From an uncultured Erysipelotrichaceae bacterium (GTDB taxonomy: Bacteria > Bacillota_I > Bacilli_A > RF39 > UBA660): DNA of 64,000 nucleotides. Below the pieces are notes generated by a model, which did no database searches, had not been told where the DNA came from, and worked only from the letters and a program-made list of their open reading frames with translations. Where the stretch lies: NCBI GenBank assembly GCA_902791625.1, contig CADAWN010000017.1:1-64000 (forward strand), read 5' to 3'. A program made the position numbers and the translations under genes. The stretch's first letter is position 1. Every line of letters begins with the position of its first letter. Of the stretch, positions 42,386-51,970 are shown piece by piece.

Positions 42386-43818
42386 GTAATGATTTAACAT
42401 ATTTTGATCAAGAAGCATATGAAAATATTGCTACTAGTTTGGTTTCATTTATTGAACAATTTGCAATTCCAACTCCAAATGGAGATAATCCTTTCTTTTA
42501 TTGTCTTGATTATTTAGGATACGTTAATGATCATTTTGATAATTGCCTTCATACAGATTTTCGTTCAATAAGATCAAAAATTAATCAAGATTTCTTAGAT
42601 ATAATAACTGAATTAGATGAAATTATAAAAGCATTTGATACAGTAGCAGAAAATCTTTCTGGCGCTACTACAAAAAGTGTTAGTGCATTTGATATAGCAT
42701 CATCTGGAAACGCTTCAACTAAAACAACTACTAAATCTTCAACTAAAACAACTACTAAATCTTCTAATGCGACTACTACTAAGAAAACTACAACAACAAA
42801 TACCACAACTAGTTCTAGTGGAACAGGTACAAGAACAACTACTACTACTTCAACAGGAGCTAAACCATCAACTGGAGGAGTTGTTAGTCCTGTAGTTAAG
42901 ACAACAAAAGATATAGAAGTTACTAAAGAAGAACTTTCTGAAATAGAAAAGAAAAAATTACAAGCACAAATTGAAGAGTTAAAAGATGAACAAAATAAAT
43001 CGAAAGCTCAAATTGAAGAAAACGAAAGAGAAAAAAGAATATTAGAACATAAAATTGAAGAACTTGAAAATAAAGATTCAGAAGAAGTACAAAAAGTACG
43101 AGATGAATTAAATGAGAAAATTGATAAATTAGATAAAGATAATACTGAACTTCAAAATAGAACTAATAATTTAGAAAATGAAAAAGCTAATTTACAAGAA
43201 CAATTAAATGCTAAACAACATGAAATAGATGAATTAAAAAATAGTAAGCCTAGTCAAACAGTAGTAGTTCAACCAAGCAGTGGTGGAGGTAACTCTACAC
43301 CAAGTGCTCAACAACCTAGTCCAGCTCCTTCTGCAATTGCACCAGAAGAACCTGCACCAACACAACAAACAATAGAAGAACATAATATAACAGAAACCCC
43401 AGTAGAAGAAAGTATAAGTTTAGATAATCCGACAGAAGAAACAATTGATACAACAGAACCATTACCAAATCCAAATACTGATTCTACTACAAGTAAAGCT
43501 AAGAGTAGTAGTGGATTTAATCCAATTCCACTTGGTATAGGTTTAGGAGCAGCAGTTGCTGGAGGAATAGGTATAAAAGCTTATGCAGATCATAAAAAGA
43601 ATTCTAAATTTGATGATGAAAATGAAGATAGTGTTACAAATGGAAATAGATTTTGGACAGATGAAGATCCTAACGTAATTAATAGTGAACAGAACGATGG
43701 TAATGATTTGTTTGAAAATAATTATCAAGCTGTAGAGAATAATAATAATGATACATGGAATGTAGATCAAGAAGCTATTGCAGATGATAATACATTTGAT
43801 TTATTAAGTGAAAGTTAG
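42382..43818 (+). CDS. Large Thr-rich coiled-coil membrane protein of the WXG100 island
   Basis: A 478-residue protein of four parts. A ~110-residue N-terminal helical domain comes first. A Thr/Ser-rich linker follows (~112-165, runs of TTTKSS). Then comes a coiled coil (~180-300, 'IEELKDEQNKSKAQIEENE') and a Pro/Ser-rich linker. A glycine-rich transmembrane helix (~380-400, 'LGIGLGAAVAGGIGIKAY') leads to an acidic Asn/Asp tail. Such a layout suggests a surface-spanning protein linked to the secreted WXG100 pair. It overlaps the upstream gene by four bases and is followed 10 bases later by the DUF4176-like gene. Confidence 0.6.
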   Translation: MSNDLTYFDQEAYENIATSLVSFIEQFAIPTPNGDNPFFYCLDYLGYVNDHFDNCLHTDFRSIRSKINQDFLDIITELDEIIKAFDTVAENLSGATTKSVSAFDIASSGNASTKTTTKSSTKTTTKSSNATTTKKTTTTNTTTSSSGTGTRTTTTTSTGAKPSTGGVVSPVVKTTKDIEVTKEELSEIEKKKLQAQIEELKDEQNKSKAQIEENEREKRILEHKIEELENKDSEEVQKVRDELNEKIDKLDKDNTELQNRTNNLENEKANLQEQLNAKQHEIDELKNSKPSQTVVVQPSSGGGNSTPSAQQPSPAPSAIAPEEPAPTQQTIEEHNITETPVEESISLDNPTEETIDTTEPLPNPNTDSTTSKAKSSSGFNPIPLGIGLGAAVAGGIGIKAYADHKKNSKFDDENEDSVTNGNRFWTDEDPNVINSEQNDGNDLFENNYQAVENNNNDTWNVDQEAIADDNTFDLLSES

Positions 43819-43828
43819 GAGCTAAAAT

Positions 43829-44122
43829 ATGAAAAAAGAATTTTTACCGGTTGGTTCAGTAGTACTATTAAAAGGTGGAACAAAACGTGTTATGATTACA
43901 GGATTTTGTTCTATTGATAAAGATGATACAGAAAAAATTTATGACTATACTGGATGTTTATATCCAGAAGGTATTATTAATTCAAGTGAATTGAACTTAT
44001 TTGATGATGAACAAATAGACAAAGTTTATTTTAGAGGGTTTGAGGATCAAGAAGAGATAGAATTTAAAAAACAACTTGGAACAGCAATAGAAGAATATTT
44101 AAATAATAACATAGAAGAGTAG
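43829..44122 (+). CDS. DUF4176-like protein
   Basis: A 97-residue soluble protein: 'LPVGSVVLLKGGTKRVMITGF...DYTGCLYPEGIINSSELNLFD', then 'VYFRGFEDQEEIEF'. This is the typical DUF4176 form, a family repeatedly found in Firmicutes type VII secretion loci. Its place at the end of the WXG100 island agrees. Role unknown. Confidence 0.7.
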   Translation: MKKEFLPVGSVVLLKGGTKRVMITGFCSIDKDDTEKIYDYTGCLYPEGIINSSELNLFDDEQIDKVYFRGFEDQEEIEFKKQLGTAIEEYLNNNIEE

Positions 44123-44139
44123 GTTAAATCCTACTTTTT
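44118..44139 (+). terminator. Terminator of the WXG100 operon
   Basis: AGTAGG and CCTACT around TTAAAT, overlapping the stop codon, followed by TTTTTA; a TATAAT for uvrC follows at once (44144-44149). Confidence 0.65.
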
Positions 44140-44172
44140 ATGTTATAATATATTTGATTTTGAGGGATTATT

Positions 44173-45936
44173 ATGAAAAATTTTAAAGAAAAACTAGCTC
44201 TTGTTCCAAATAAACCGGGTAGTTATCAAATGAGAGATAAAGATGGAGTTATTATTTATGTTGGAAAAGCTAAAAATTTAAAGAATAGATTAAAAAGTTA
44301 TTTTACTGGTACTCATACTGGTAAAACTTTATCACTTGTAGAAAATATTGATGATTTTGAATATATTGTTACATCTTCTGAACTTGAATCATTAATACTT
44401 GAAATAACTCTAATAAAAAAATATAATCCTAAATATAATATCTTACTTAAAGATGATAAAAGCTATCCTTATATAGAACTTACTAATGAGAAGTATCCTA
44501 GACTTAAAATAGTAAGAAATGTTAAGAGAAAAAAGAATAAGAACCATTTATATGGTCCTTATCCTAATGTCACTGCTGCTCGTAAAACAGTAAACATTAT
44601 TAATAGAATTTATCCTCTTAGAAAATGTGAAAATCTAAAGAAAGATTTATGCCTTTACTATCATATTAATCTTTGCCTTGGTTATTGTAAATATGATATA
44701 GAAGAGAATAAAATAAATAATATGAAAGAAGAGATTATTTCATTCTTAAAAGGAGATTCAGCTAGTATTGAAAAAAGAATATTAGAAGAAATGGAAAAGG
44801 CTAGTGAGTCATTAAATTATGAAAGAGCACTTGAACTTAAGAATATGTTGGATGATATTAAAATCACTTTAAGAAAACAAAAAATAGATTTAAATAAAAA
44901 TAGTAATTTTGATGTTATCAATTATTATAAAGATAATAATTATCTATCAATTCAAATATTCTTTATTAGAGATGGGCTTTTATCGGGAAGACATCAAGAC
45001 ATTATTCAAACAGTTGGAGAAGTATCTGAAGATTTAGAAGAATTTATTATAAAGTTTTATGATAAAAATGGTATTCTTCCTAAAGAATTATATGTTCCAG
45101 ATGTAGTTGACGTTAATCTTCTTTCAGAATATTTAGATATAAATGTAAACACACCTTATCGTGGTAAGGTTAAAAGCCTATTTGATTTAGCAAGTGAAAA
45201 TGCAAAAGAGAATCTAGAAAATGAAGAAGAAATAATTAGTAAGGATGAGAAAAAAAGAAAATCTGCTCTTAAATTATTAGGAGAACTACTTAATGTGTCT
45301 AATATTTATAGAATAGAGTCTTTTGATAATTCGCATTTATTTGGTACATATTATGTAGGTGGAATGGTAGTATTTGAAGACTTACTACCTAATAAAAATG
45401 AATATCGTAAATATAAAATTTCTACTGATGCGAAAGATGATTTAAAAGCTATGCATGAAGTATTATATAGAAGATACTATAGAATGATTATGGAAGAGAG
45501 TGTTAAACCAGATTTAATACTAGTAGATGGTGGTAAAACACAAATATCAGTTTGTAAAGAAGTTATTTCATCATTAAATTTAGATATTAAAATAGCTGGT
45601 CTTGTTAAGAATAGTCATCATAGAACTAATTGTTTAATGGATGAAGATTATAATATTATAGATATTCCAGAAGATAGTGATTTATTTTTATATTTATCTA
45701 GGATACAAGAGGAAGTACATAGATTTGCGATTACATATCACAGAAATATCAAATCCAAAGGAGCTCTTTCTAGTGTTTTAGATATGGTAACTGGAATAGG
45801 AGAAAAAAGGAAAAAAGAATTACTTAAGAGTTTTGGCTCTTTAAAACAAATGAAAAATGCTTCATTAGATGAGTTTAAGGAAATACTTCCAGAAGAAGTT
45901 GCAATACAATTATATAATTATTTAAAAACTTTATAG
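44173..45936 (+). CDS. uvrC: Excinuclease ABC subunit C
   Basis: Nucleotide-excision-repair endonuclease, 587 residues, normal length. A GIY-YIG nuclease domain is N-terminal ('GSYQMRDKDGVIIYVGKAKNLKNRL'; split), a Cys cluster ('CENLKKDLCLYYHINLCLGYC' in part) and a UVR helix pair follow at ~200. The C-terminal RNase H-like nuclease ('IESFDNSHLFGTYYVGGMVV', 'LILVDGGKTQ') and helix-hairpin-helix ('VTGIGEKRKKELLKSFGSL') complete it. It acts with UvrAB, not in this window. Confidence 0.96.
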   Translation: MKNFKEKLALVPNKPGSYQMRDKDGVIIYVGKAKNLKNRLKSYFTGTHTGKTLSLVENIDDFEYIVTSSELESLILEITLIKKYNPKYNILLKDDKSYPYIELTNEKYPRLKIVRNVKRKKNKNHLYGPYPNVTAARKTVNIINRIYPLRKCENLKKDLCLYYHINLCLGYCKYDIEENKINNMKEEIISFLKGDSASIEKRILEEMEKASESLNYERALELKNMLDDIKITLRKQKIDLNKNSNFDVINYYKDNNYLSIQIFFIRDGLLSGRHQDIIQTVGEVSEDLEEFIIKFYDKNGILPKELYVPDVVDVNLLSEYLDINVNTPYRGKVKSLFDLASENAKENLENEEEIISKDEKKRKSALKLLGELLNVSNIYRIESFDNSHLFGTYYVGGMVVFEDLLPNKNEYRKYKISTDAKDDLKAMHEVLYRRYYRMIMEESVKPDLILVDGGKTQISVCKEVISSLNLDIKIAGLVKNSHHRTNCLMDEDYNIIDIPEDSDLFLYLSRIQEEVHRFAITYHRNIKSKGALSSVLDMVTGIGEKRKKELLKSFGSLKQMKNASLDEFKEILPEEVAIQLYNYLKTL

Positions 45937-45969
45937 AGTGTGATATAATCATATAAGATAGGTGATGTT

Positions 45970-46431
45970 ATGTTAAATAAAAAAGGTTTTACATTAGTGG
46001 AGGTACTTGCAACTATTGCAATTGTTGGTATATTAAGTGGTTTAGTAGTTATGGCTGTAACAAAATATCAAATAAAAACAAGAAATAAGGTATATGAGAA
46101 TTATTTGAAACAATTAAGAGAAGCTTCTGTAAATTATTATACCGTAAATACTGGAAGTATTCCTTCTAGCAGTACTAATTTAAGTTTTGATACTTTGCTT
46201 AGTGAGAATCTTATTGAGACACTTACTGATCCCGCTGATAATAGTAAAACTTGTACAGCTACTATAACAGTTACAAATGTTAATGGCATTGTACCTGGTG
46301 GACAATCATCAGATATGGGGCAGGGACTTGATGAAAATGGCAACATTATAGAAAGTAATACTAAAAATATAAGCCTAAAGTATAATATTTGTTTAACATG
46401 TAGTGATTATTCGAAATGTAAAGAGTTTTAA
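45970..46431 (+). CDS. Type IV prepilin-like protein
   Basis: A 153-residue protein with the prepilin processing motif 'KKGFTLVEVLATIAIVGIL' at residues 4-22: Gly before Phe(+1), Glu at +5, and a hydrophobic helix. The globular part is Ser/Thr/Asn-rich with Cys pairs at the C-terminus ('CLTCSDYSKCKEF'). No pilin peptidase, ATPase or other pilin gene is adjacent. It may serve a competence or other type IV filament encoded elsewhere. Confidence 0.8.
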   Translation: MLNKKGFTLVEVLATIAIVGILSGLVVMAVTKYQIKTRNKVYENYLKQLREASVNYYTVNTGSIPSSSTNLSFDTLLSENLIETLTDPADNSKTCTATITVTNVNGIVPGGQSSDMGQGLDENGNIIESNTKNISLKYNICLTCSDYSKCKEF

Positions 46432-46447
46432 ACTCTTCTTTTTTTTG
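46421..46447 (+). terminator. Terminator after prepilin-like gene
   Basis: AAGAGTTT pairs with AAACTCTT and is followed by CTTTTTTTTG. Confidence 0.75.
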
Positions 46448-46471
46448 TTATAATATTTCTAGGTGGTAAAA

Positions 46472-48229
46472 ATGAGTAAAATTAAAGTAATGGATGAAGT
46501 TTTAGCTAATAAGATTGCAGCTGGTGAAGTCATTGAAAAAATGATGAATGTTGTAAAAGAATTAGTTGAAAATAGTATAGATGCTAAAAGTACAATTATT
46601 AAAATAGAGTTAACTGATTCTGGTACTAAAATGGTTAAAGTATCTGACAATGGTATTGGAATGGATAAAGAAGATGCTAGCCTTTGTTTTTCAAGACATG
46701 CTACTAGTAAATGTCATGACTTACATGATTTATTTAATATAAATTCACTTGGTTTTAGAGGTGAAGCATTACCTTCAATTGCAGCAATTTCTAAAGTTAC
46801 TTTAAAAACATCAAATGGAAAAGTAGGAACGCTTGTAAAAATAGAAGGTGGAGAGATTAAAAAAATAGAATCATCTGACTTACAAGAAGGAACTACTATT
46901 ACTATAAAAGATATATTTTATAACACTCCAGTAAGACTAAAATATATTAAGAATTTATATAGTGAACTTGCTTTAATAGTTGAATATGTAAATAAGATGG
47001 CTTTATCTTATCCTAATATTAAATTTACTTTAATTAATAATGAAAAAACTCTTTTAGATACAGATGGAAGTGGTAATTTATATAAAGTAATATATGAAAT
47101 ATATGGTGGAACTATTGCTAAAAAGATGGTAGAAATAGATAGTAGTAATGATGATTATCATATTAGCGGATTTATTTCTTATCCAGAGAATGCTAAGAGT
47201 AGTAGAAATAATATAACAACTCTTGTAAATGGAAGAGTAATTAAGAATAATGAATTAGTTAAAATAATAACAGATAGTTATCATGCTTATATTCCTAAAG
47301 ATAAGTTTCCAATAGTTATACTTAATATAGAAGTAGATCCAATACTAGTTGATGTTAATGTTCATCCTACTAAAATGGATGTTAAATTTTCTAAAATAGA
47401 TACATTAAAAGATTTAATATATGAAACTATTACTAGTGAATTAAAAAGACTTCTTTTAATACCTAATGCAGTTGTAAGAGAAAGTGATGAAATTAAAAAA
47501 GAAGAGAAAAAGAAAGAAGAAGAGACTTTTGAACTTAGTTATCAAGAAGTAGTACTTAATTTTGATGTTGAAGAGGAAGAAAAAAGTGAAGAATATAAAC
47601 CAAGTACTATACAAACTACTATTGAAGAAGAAATAGAAGAAGAATATAAAATAAAAGAAATGATACCTAGAGGTATAGTATATAAAACATATATAATTGC
47701 TGAAAACTCTGATGGTATGTATATAATTGATCAACATGCTGCAGCTGAAAGAGTTAATTATGAGAAATGTTTTGATAAAGTACTAAGTAATAATGTAGAA
47801 CCAATTACTTTACTTGTACCTATTTCTGTTGAAGTTACTAAGAATGAGTTTTTGGTAATTAGAGAACATTTAGATTTACTTAAAGAAATAGGATTTGATA
47901 CTGAAGAATTTAGTGATAACTCATTTATAGTAAGAACTCATCCATCTTGGCTTCATGATGGAATAGAAAAAAGTGATATAGAAAAGATATTTGAAATAAT
48001 TGCGCATAATGAATCTTTCTCTAAAGAAAAATTCTTAGATCATATGGTTGCTACTATGGCATGTCGTATGTCTATTAAAGCAAATGACTATATTACTTTA
48101 GATGAAGCTACATTCTTACTTAATGAACTTAGAAAATGTCGTAATCCATTTAATTGTCCACATGGAAGACCAACAATTATTTCATATACAAAATATGATT
48201 TAGAAAAAATGTTTAAAAGAGTAGAATAA
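46472..48229 (+). CDS. mutL: DNA mismatch repair protein MutL (nuclease-type)
   Basis: A 585-residue mismatch repair protein. GHKL ATPase motifs are in order: 'IAAGEVIEKMMNVVKELVENSIDA', 'SDNGIGM' and 'LGFRGEALPSIAA'. The C-terminal endonuclease motif DQHA-x2-E-x4-E is intact at ~419 ('DQHAAAERVNYE'), and 'CPHGRPT' completes the metal site. An acidic Lys/Glu linker separates the domains. ATG 46472 with AGGTGG upstream is preferred over the GTG at 46463. mutS is not beside it. Confidence 0.95.
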   Translation: MSKIKVMDEVLANKIAAGEVIEKMMNVVKELVENSIDAKSTIIKIELTDSGTKMVKVSDNGIGMDKEDASLCFSRHATSKCHDLHDLFNINSLGFRGEALPSIAAISKVTLKTSNGKVGTLVKIEGGEIKKIESSDLQEGTTITIKDIFYNTPVRLKYIKNLYSELALIVEYVNKMALSYPNIKFTLINNEKTLLDTDGSGNLYKVIYEIYGGTIAKKMVEIDSSNDDYHISGFISYPENAKSSRNNITTLVNGRVIKNNELVKIITDSYHAYIPKDKFPIVILNIEVDPILVDVNVHPTKMDVKFSKIDTLKDLIYETITSELKRLLLIPNAVVRESDEIKKEEKKKEEETFELSYQEVVLNFDVEEEEKSEEYKPSTIQTTIEEEIEEEYKIKEMIPRGIVYKTYIIAENSDGMYIIDQHAAAERVNYEKCFDKVLSNNVEPITLLVPISVEVTKNEFLVIREHLDLLKEIGFDTEEFSDNSFIVRTHPSWLHDGIEKSDIEKIFEIIAHNESFSKEKFLDHMVATMACRMSIKANDYITLDEATFLLNELRKCRNPFNCPHGRPTIISYTKYDLEKMFKRVE

Positions 48230-48279
48230 TTATAAAAAATATGTTATAATAATTCTACTTTTTTTGGGGGAATGGTAGT

Positions 48280-49326
48280 ATGGATAATTGTTCTTGTTCA
48301 GATACAATGAATTATATAATTGAAAAAGTAAAAGAATTAACTAATAATGATTGTTCTTTTTTAAGAATTGACGAACTTTATGAAAATAATAATAGGGTAT
48401 TTGATGAGTTGTTTGATGAATTCAATTATGATCATGAATTAAAAGAATCAGTTAAAAATTTATTTAATGTTTTATATTCTGATATGCCATATTTCTATAA
48501 AAAATTAAAATTATATGAGTCTTTAAATAAAGACTTAACTAATTATTTATCAGCTTATATAATTAGTTATTATTGTACTGGAACAAGTGATGCTTATTAT
48601 GATTTTACTAAATTGTTTTATTCAATAATAAAAAAATATGATATATATCCATATTCTAATTATCCATATGAAGAAATAGAAAAAGAGTTATGTTATTATT
48701 TTGATTATAAAAAATCATTAAATACTGGTAAAATAGGAATAAGTGAAAAGATTATTGATGGATATAATGTATATAGAAACTATCCTAAATATCCTGAATT
48801 AGGAAAATATAAATTTAATTATGAAGATTTAACTGATTTATTTGTTTATTCTGAATTTGCTACTTGTCGTTTATTAAATTGTAGAGGTATTAAAGAAAAT
48901 AACAAAGATTCAACTATATGGGTTTCTCGTGATAGAGGAGATGGATATGGTTTTGATGTTATTTATTATGATAAAAATAATAATAGAGAAGAATTAATAG
49001 AAGTAAAAAGTAGTAGTAGAGGTGAATTTGCTTTAACACAAAATGAATACGAAGTAGCACTTTCTACTTGTTTATATGATAATACAGACTATTATATTTA
49101 TTTTTATGATTATAATATTAAAACTAAAATGCTAAATATAAAGACTTATAAATATGATAAAGATAGAAATTTATTTGTAGAGTTAGAAACTGGATATGAG
49201 TATTTCTGTGAAGAGAATATAAAAATAGATGAAGAAGGAAGAGAAAAAACTGTATTTACAATGAAAGAAACAGAAGAAACTCGTCATAAATGGTTTGAAG
49301 GAAGTAAAAAATTAATAAAAGAATAG
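48280..49326 (+). CDS. DUF3883-like PD-(D/E)XK nuclease-fold protein
   Basis: A 348-residue soluble protein. The C-terminal half has 'GYGFDVIYYDK...EELIEVKSSSRGEFALTQNEYEVAL', with Asp and E-x-K spaced as in a PD-(D/E)XK nuclease of the DUF3883 type; the preceding 'DRGDG' supplies a candidate acidic turn. The N-terminal ~200 residues are helical and unrecognised. It lies between mutL and miaA; its start is preceded by GGGGGAATGGTAGT and a TATAAT at 48243, so it may have its own promoter. Restriction, repair or phage defence are possible. Confidence 0.65.
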   Translation: MDNCSCSDTMNYIIEKVKELTNNDCSFLRIDELYENNNRVFDELFDEFNYDHELKESVKNLFNVLYSDMPYFYKKLKLYESLNKDLTNYLSAYIISYYCTGTSDAYYDFTKLFYSIIKKYDIYPYSNYPYEEIEKELCYYFDYKKSLNTGKIGISEKIIDGYNVYRNYPKYPELGKYKFNYEDLTDLFVYSEFATCRLLNCRGIKENNKDSTIWVSRDRGDGYGFDVIYYDKNNNREELIEVKSSSRGEFALTQNEYEVALSTCLYDNTDYYIYFYDYNIKTKMLNIKTYKYDKDRNLFVELETGYEYFCEENIKIDEEGREKTVFTMKETEETRHKWFEGSKKLIKE

Positions 49327-49336
49327 AGGTGAATTT

Positions 49337-50227
49337 ATGATTATAGTTATAGTAGGACCAACTGCTGTTGGAAAAACTAAAATGAGTGTAGAACTTGCTA
49401 AAAAGTTTAATGCAGAGATTATTAATGGAGATTCTATGCAAGTTTACAAAGAACTTGATATTGGTACAGCTAAACCAACAGAAGAAGAAAAAGAAGGTAT
49501 TTTTCATCATCTTTTTGATAATGTTGATGTTAAGACTAACTATACAGTTTTTGAATACCAAAAAGATTGTAGAAGTAAAATAGATGAAATACTTTCTAGA
49601 GGTAAAAATGTTATTATTGTTGGTGGAACTGGATTATATATAAAAGCAGCTCTATATGATTATAAATTTACTGAAGGAACAACTTATAATACTTATGATG
49701 ATTTAACAAATGAAGAAATATTAGAAAAAATAAAAGAATATGATAATGAAATTGATATTCATGTTAATAATAGAAAAAGATTGATAAGAACATTAAATAA
49801 ACTAGAAAATAACGAAGAGTTAACTAATAATAAAAATGATTTATTATATCCGGATACTATCTTTATTGGACTTACTACTGATAGAACAATTTTATACGAT
49901 AGAATTAATTTAAGAGTAGATAAGATGTTTAATGAAGGACTATTAGATGAAATATTAAAACAAAAAGAAAACTATAAAGATAGTAAAGCACTTAATTCTG
50001 GAATTGGTTATAAAGAGTTTTATGATTATTTATTTAATAATAAAAGTTTAGAAGAAGTTAGGGAAAAAATAAAACATAATTCAAGAAGATATGCAAAAAG
50101 ACAATATACATTCTTTAATAATCAATTTAATGTAAAATGGTTTGATGTTAACTTTAATAAATTTGATTTAACAGTAAAAGATGTAGTAGAATATATTATT
50201 GGAAAAGAGGAAACAGATTATGAATAA
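49337..50227 (+). CDS. miaA: tRNA dimethylallyltransferase MiaA
   Basis: Transfers a dimethylallyl group to A37 of tRNAs reading U-starting codons. The P-loop is GPTAVGKT at 7-14; 'INGDSMQVYKELDIGTAKPT' and 'HHLFD' are family blocks; 'GSGIGYKEFYDYL' is near the end; 'AKRQYTFFNNQF' is the C-terminal signature. At 296 residues it has normal length. Ten bases after the nuclease gene, so co-transcribed. Confidence 0.95.
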   Translation: MIIVIVGPTAVGKTKMSVELAKKFNAEIINGDSMQVYKELDIGTAKPTEEEKEGIFHHLFDNVDVKTNYTVFEYQKDCRSKIDEILSRGKNVIIVGGTGLYIKAALYDYKFTEGTTYNTYDDLTNEEILEKIKEYDNEIDIHVNNRKRLIRTLNKLENNEELTNNKNDLLYPDTIFIGLTTDRTILYDRINLRVDKMFNEGLLDEILKQKENYKDSKALNSGIGYKEFYDYLFNNKSLEEVREKIKHNSRRYAKRQYTFFNNQFNVKWFDVNFNKFDLTVKDVVEYIIGKEETDYE

Positions 50228-51884
50228 AGAACAACTAAAAATACTTACTAATAATATTAGTGATATTGATTTAATTAAATTAATAAACGAACAAGATGAT
50301 TATACTATTTCATCTATTTTAAGATTATTTAGTGACTATAACAAAGAATTATTTAGAAAGAATAATATAAGTTATGATGAAATAAATAAATTTTTAAATA
50401 GTGTATTAGTTAGTAATAATATAAAATCAAAAAGAGAAGTTATTTCAGCTTTAAGTAATGAAGATTTAATTGCTCATAGAAGTTTTGATGAAATTATTAG
50501 TTTATTTAATATTATTATGAATACTGATAAAGATATAGATTTTGAAATCAGACAATATGCATTAACAAATAAAACAATACTAAATAATACAAGCTTTAGG
50601 ATGCAATATGAATTAATGAATGAAACATCTATTAATATGAGAAATAAAATAACTCTTATAAATATTGCTTGTATTAATTGTTACGATTTTAAAACAAGTG
50701 AATATAAAAATAAATTAATAAATTTAGTTTTTAAGATGAATGATACTGAATGCTTAAATTATTTGACTACATCATTTGATTCTAGCTTTAAACATGATAC
50801 ATTAACTTATTGTAAAAGAATTCTTTATCTCATTGATGAATATAATAAAACAAAACATGAAGAACACGAGATACATGAGGAAAAAAAGACAGAAGTACAA
50901 AAACATCAATTAAAAGAATTAGAAAATAATATTATTAAAGTATTTGGAAGAGAAAAAAATCCTAGTGAAGAAAAAATTAGTAGAGCAAGAAGTATTATTG
51001 AGAATATAAAAGATTTAGATATCGTTTGGGATATTTATCATCTTTTAATAAATGAAAAATTCATGTCTAAAGTAAATGAAGATGAAATTATACAAATGAT
51101 AAGTTTATTAGGAAGTTGTGAAGATAGAAGTATAGAAAAAGAACTTTCAAAAATATTCCTTAATAAAGATGTTTTAGAATATAGAAGTTTTCCTGAAATA
51201 TTATTAATAATTAATGAAAAGAATAATAATAACTTATTAAAGAATAATATTATAGCTTCAAATATATTATTATCAAAAAAACTTCTTGAAAAAAGAAATA
51301 ATGAAGAATCATTAATTCTTTTTAGAGAATTAAAAGATTATGAAAAAGATAATAATATAGTTTTATCTAATTTAATATCTAGTCATGAAGTATTAGATCA
51401 TGTTAGTTTTAGTAATCAAATGAAAGAAATAGAAGATTTTAAAAGTGCAGATTCAATTATTAAAGGAGATTCTCTTGGACACTTTTATTTAAATTCACTT
51501 GTTATAAGAAATTTTTCTGAAGAAGAAAAAAGAAAATTTGGTAAAAGAATATTAACAGTACCATCTGATAGTAAAGCTAGAGCTTTATCAACATTATTAT
51601 GTAGTTCCTCTTTTTATAGTAGTGATAATCTAAATGAGAGATTACTTTTAATGAGTAGAATAGAAAGTGAACCATCAGATAAAGTTGCTGATTATACAGT
51701 TGAACTTATTAATGAGTTATCAAGATATGGATTTACTTATAATAAAATGTTAGATTTTATAGATGAATATAAAAAGACAAATATAGAACGTATTGATGAA
51801 TTAAAAGAAAAACTAGATGTTGCAAGATTAGTAAGTGAGAGTAAAAGTATTGGTGATTTAAAAGATAGATTCACTATTAAATAG
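50220..51884 (+). CDS. Hypothetical large helical protein
   Basis: A 554-residue soluble protein with a strongly alpha-helical Leu/Ile/Asn pattern and loosely repeating ~35-residue units (e.g. 'VLEYRSFPEILLIINE' and 'VLDHVSFSNQMKEIE'), suggesting a solenoid. A Glu/Lys/His-rich hinge lies near residue 215-240. It starts within the miaA stop (8-base overlap), after GAGGAAA, so it is translationally coupled to miaA. No motif or signal recognised. Confidence 0.6.
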   Translation: MNKEQLKILTNNISDIDLIKLINEQDDYTISSILRLFSDYNKELFRKNNISYDEINKFLNSVLVSNNIKSKREVISALSNEDLIAHRSFDEIISLFNIIMNTDKDIDFEIRQYALTNKTILNNTSFRMQYELMNETSINMRNKITLINIACINCYDFKTSEYKNKLINLVFKMNDTECLNYLTTSFDSSFKHDTLTYCKRILYLIDEYNKTKHEEHEIHEEKKTEVQKHQLKELENNIIKVFGREKNPSEEKISRARSIIENIKDLDIVWDIYHLLINEKFMSKVNEDEIIQMISLLGSCEDRSIEKELSKIFLNKDVLEYRSFPEILLIINEKNNNNLLKNNIIASNILLSKKLLEKRNNEESLILFRELKDYEKDNNIVLSNLISSHEVLDHVSFSNQMKEIEDFKSADSIIKGDSLGHFYLNSLVIRNFSEEEKRKFGKRILTVPSDSKARALSTLLCSSSFYSSDNLNERLLLMSRIESEPSDKVADYTVELINELSRYGFTYNKMLDFIDEYKKTNIERIDELKEKLDVARLVSESKSIGDLKDRFTIK

Positions 51885-51908
51885 TGAGTTTATTTTTTTT
51901 AATCTTTT

Positions 51909-51935
51909 TTAGCACTCTCACTTGACAAGTGCTAA
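51909..51935 (+). promoter_or_regulatory. CIRCE operator (HrcA site)
   Basis: TTAGCACTC-N9-AAGTGCTAA matches the CIRCE inverted repeat TTAGCACTC-N9-GAGTGCTAA with one mismatch. It overlaps the -35 of the clpB promoter, so heat-shock control by HrcA is expected. Confidence 0.9.
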
Positions 51936-51949
51936 AATTGGAGTATAAT
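51922..51949 (+). promoter_or_regulatory. clpB promoter
   Basis: TTGACA (51922-51927) and TATAAT (51944-51949) are 16 bases apart, and the -35 falls inside the CIRCE element. Confidence 0.85.
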
Positions 51950-51970
51950 TTATATTCGAGGGGTGATATT

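Noticed and set aside
42700-42860. Repetitive ACTACTAAAACA-type DNA
   Set aside because: It encodes the Thr/Ser-rich linker of the 478-residue protein; no evidence of a separate repeat element.
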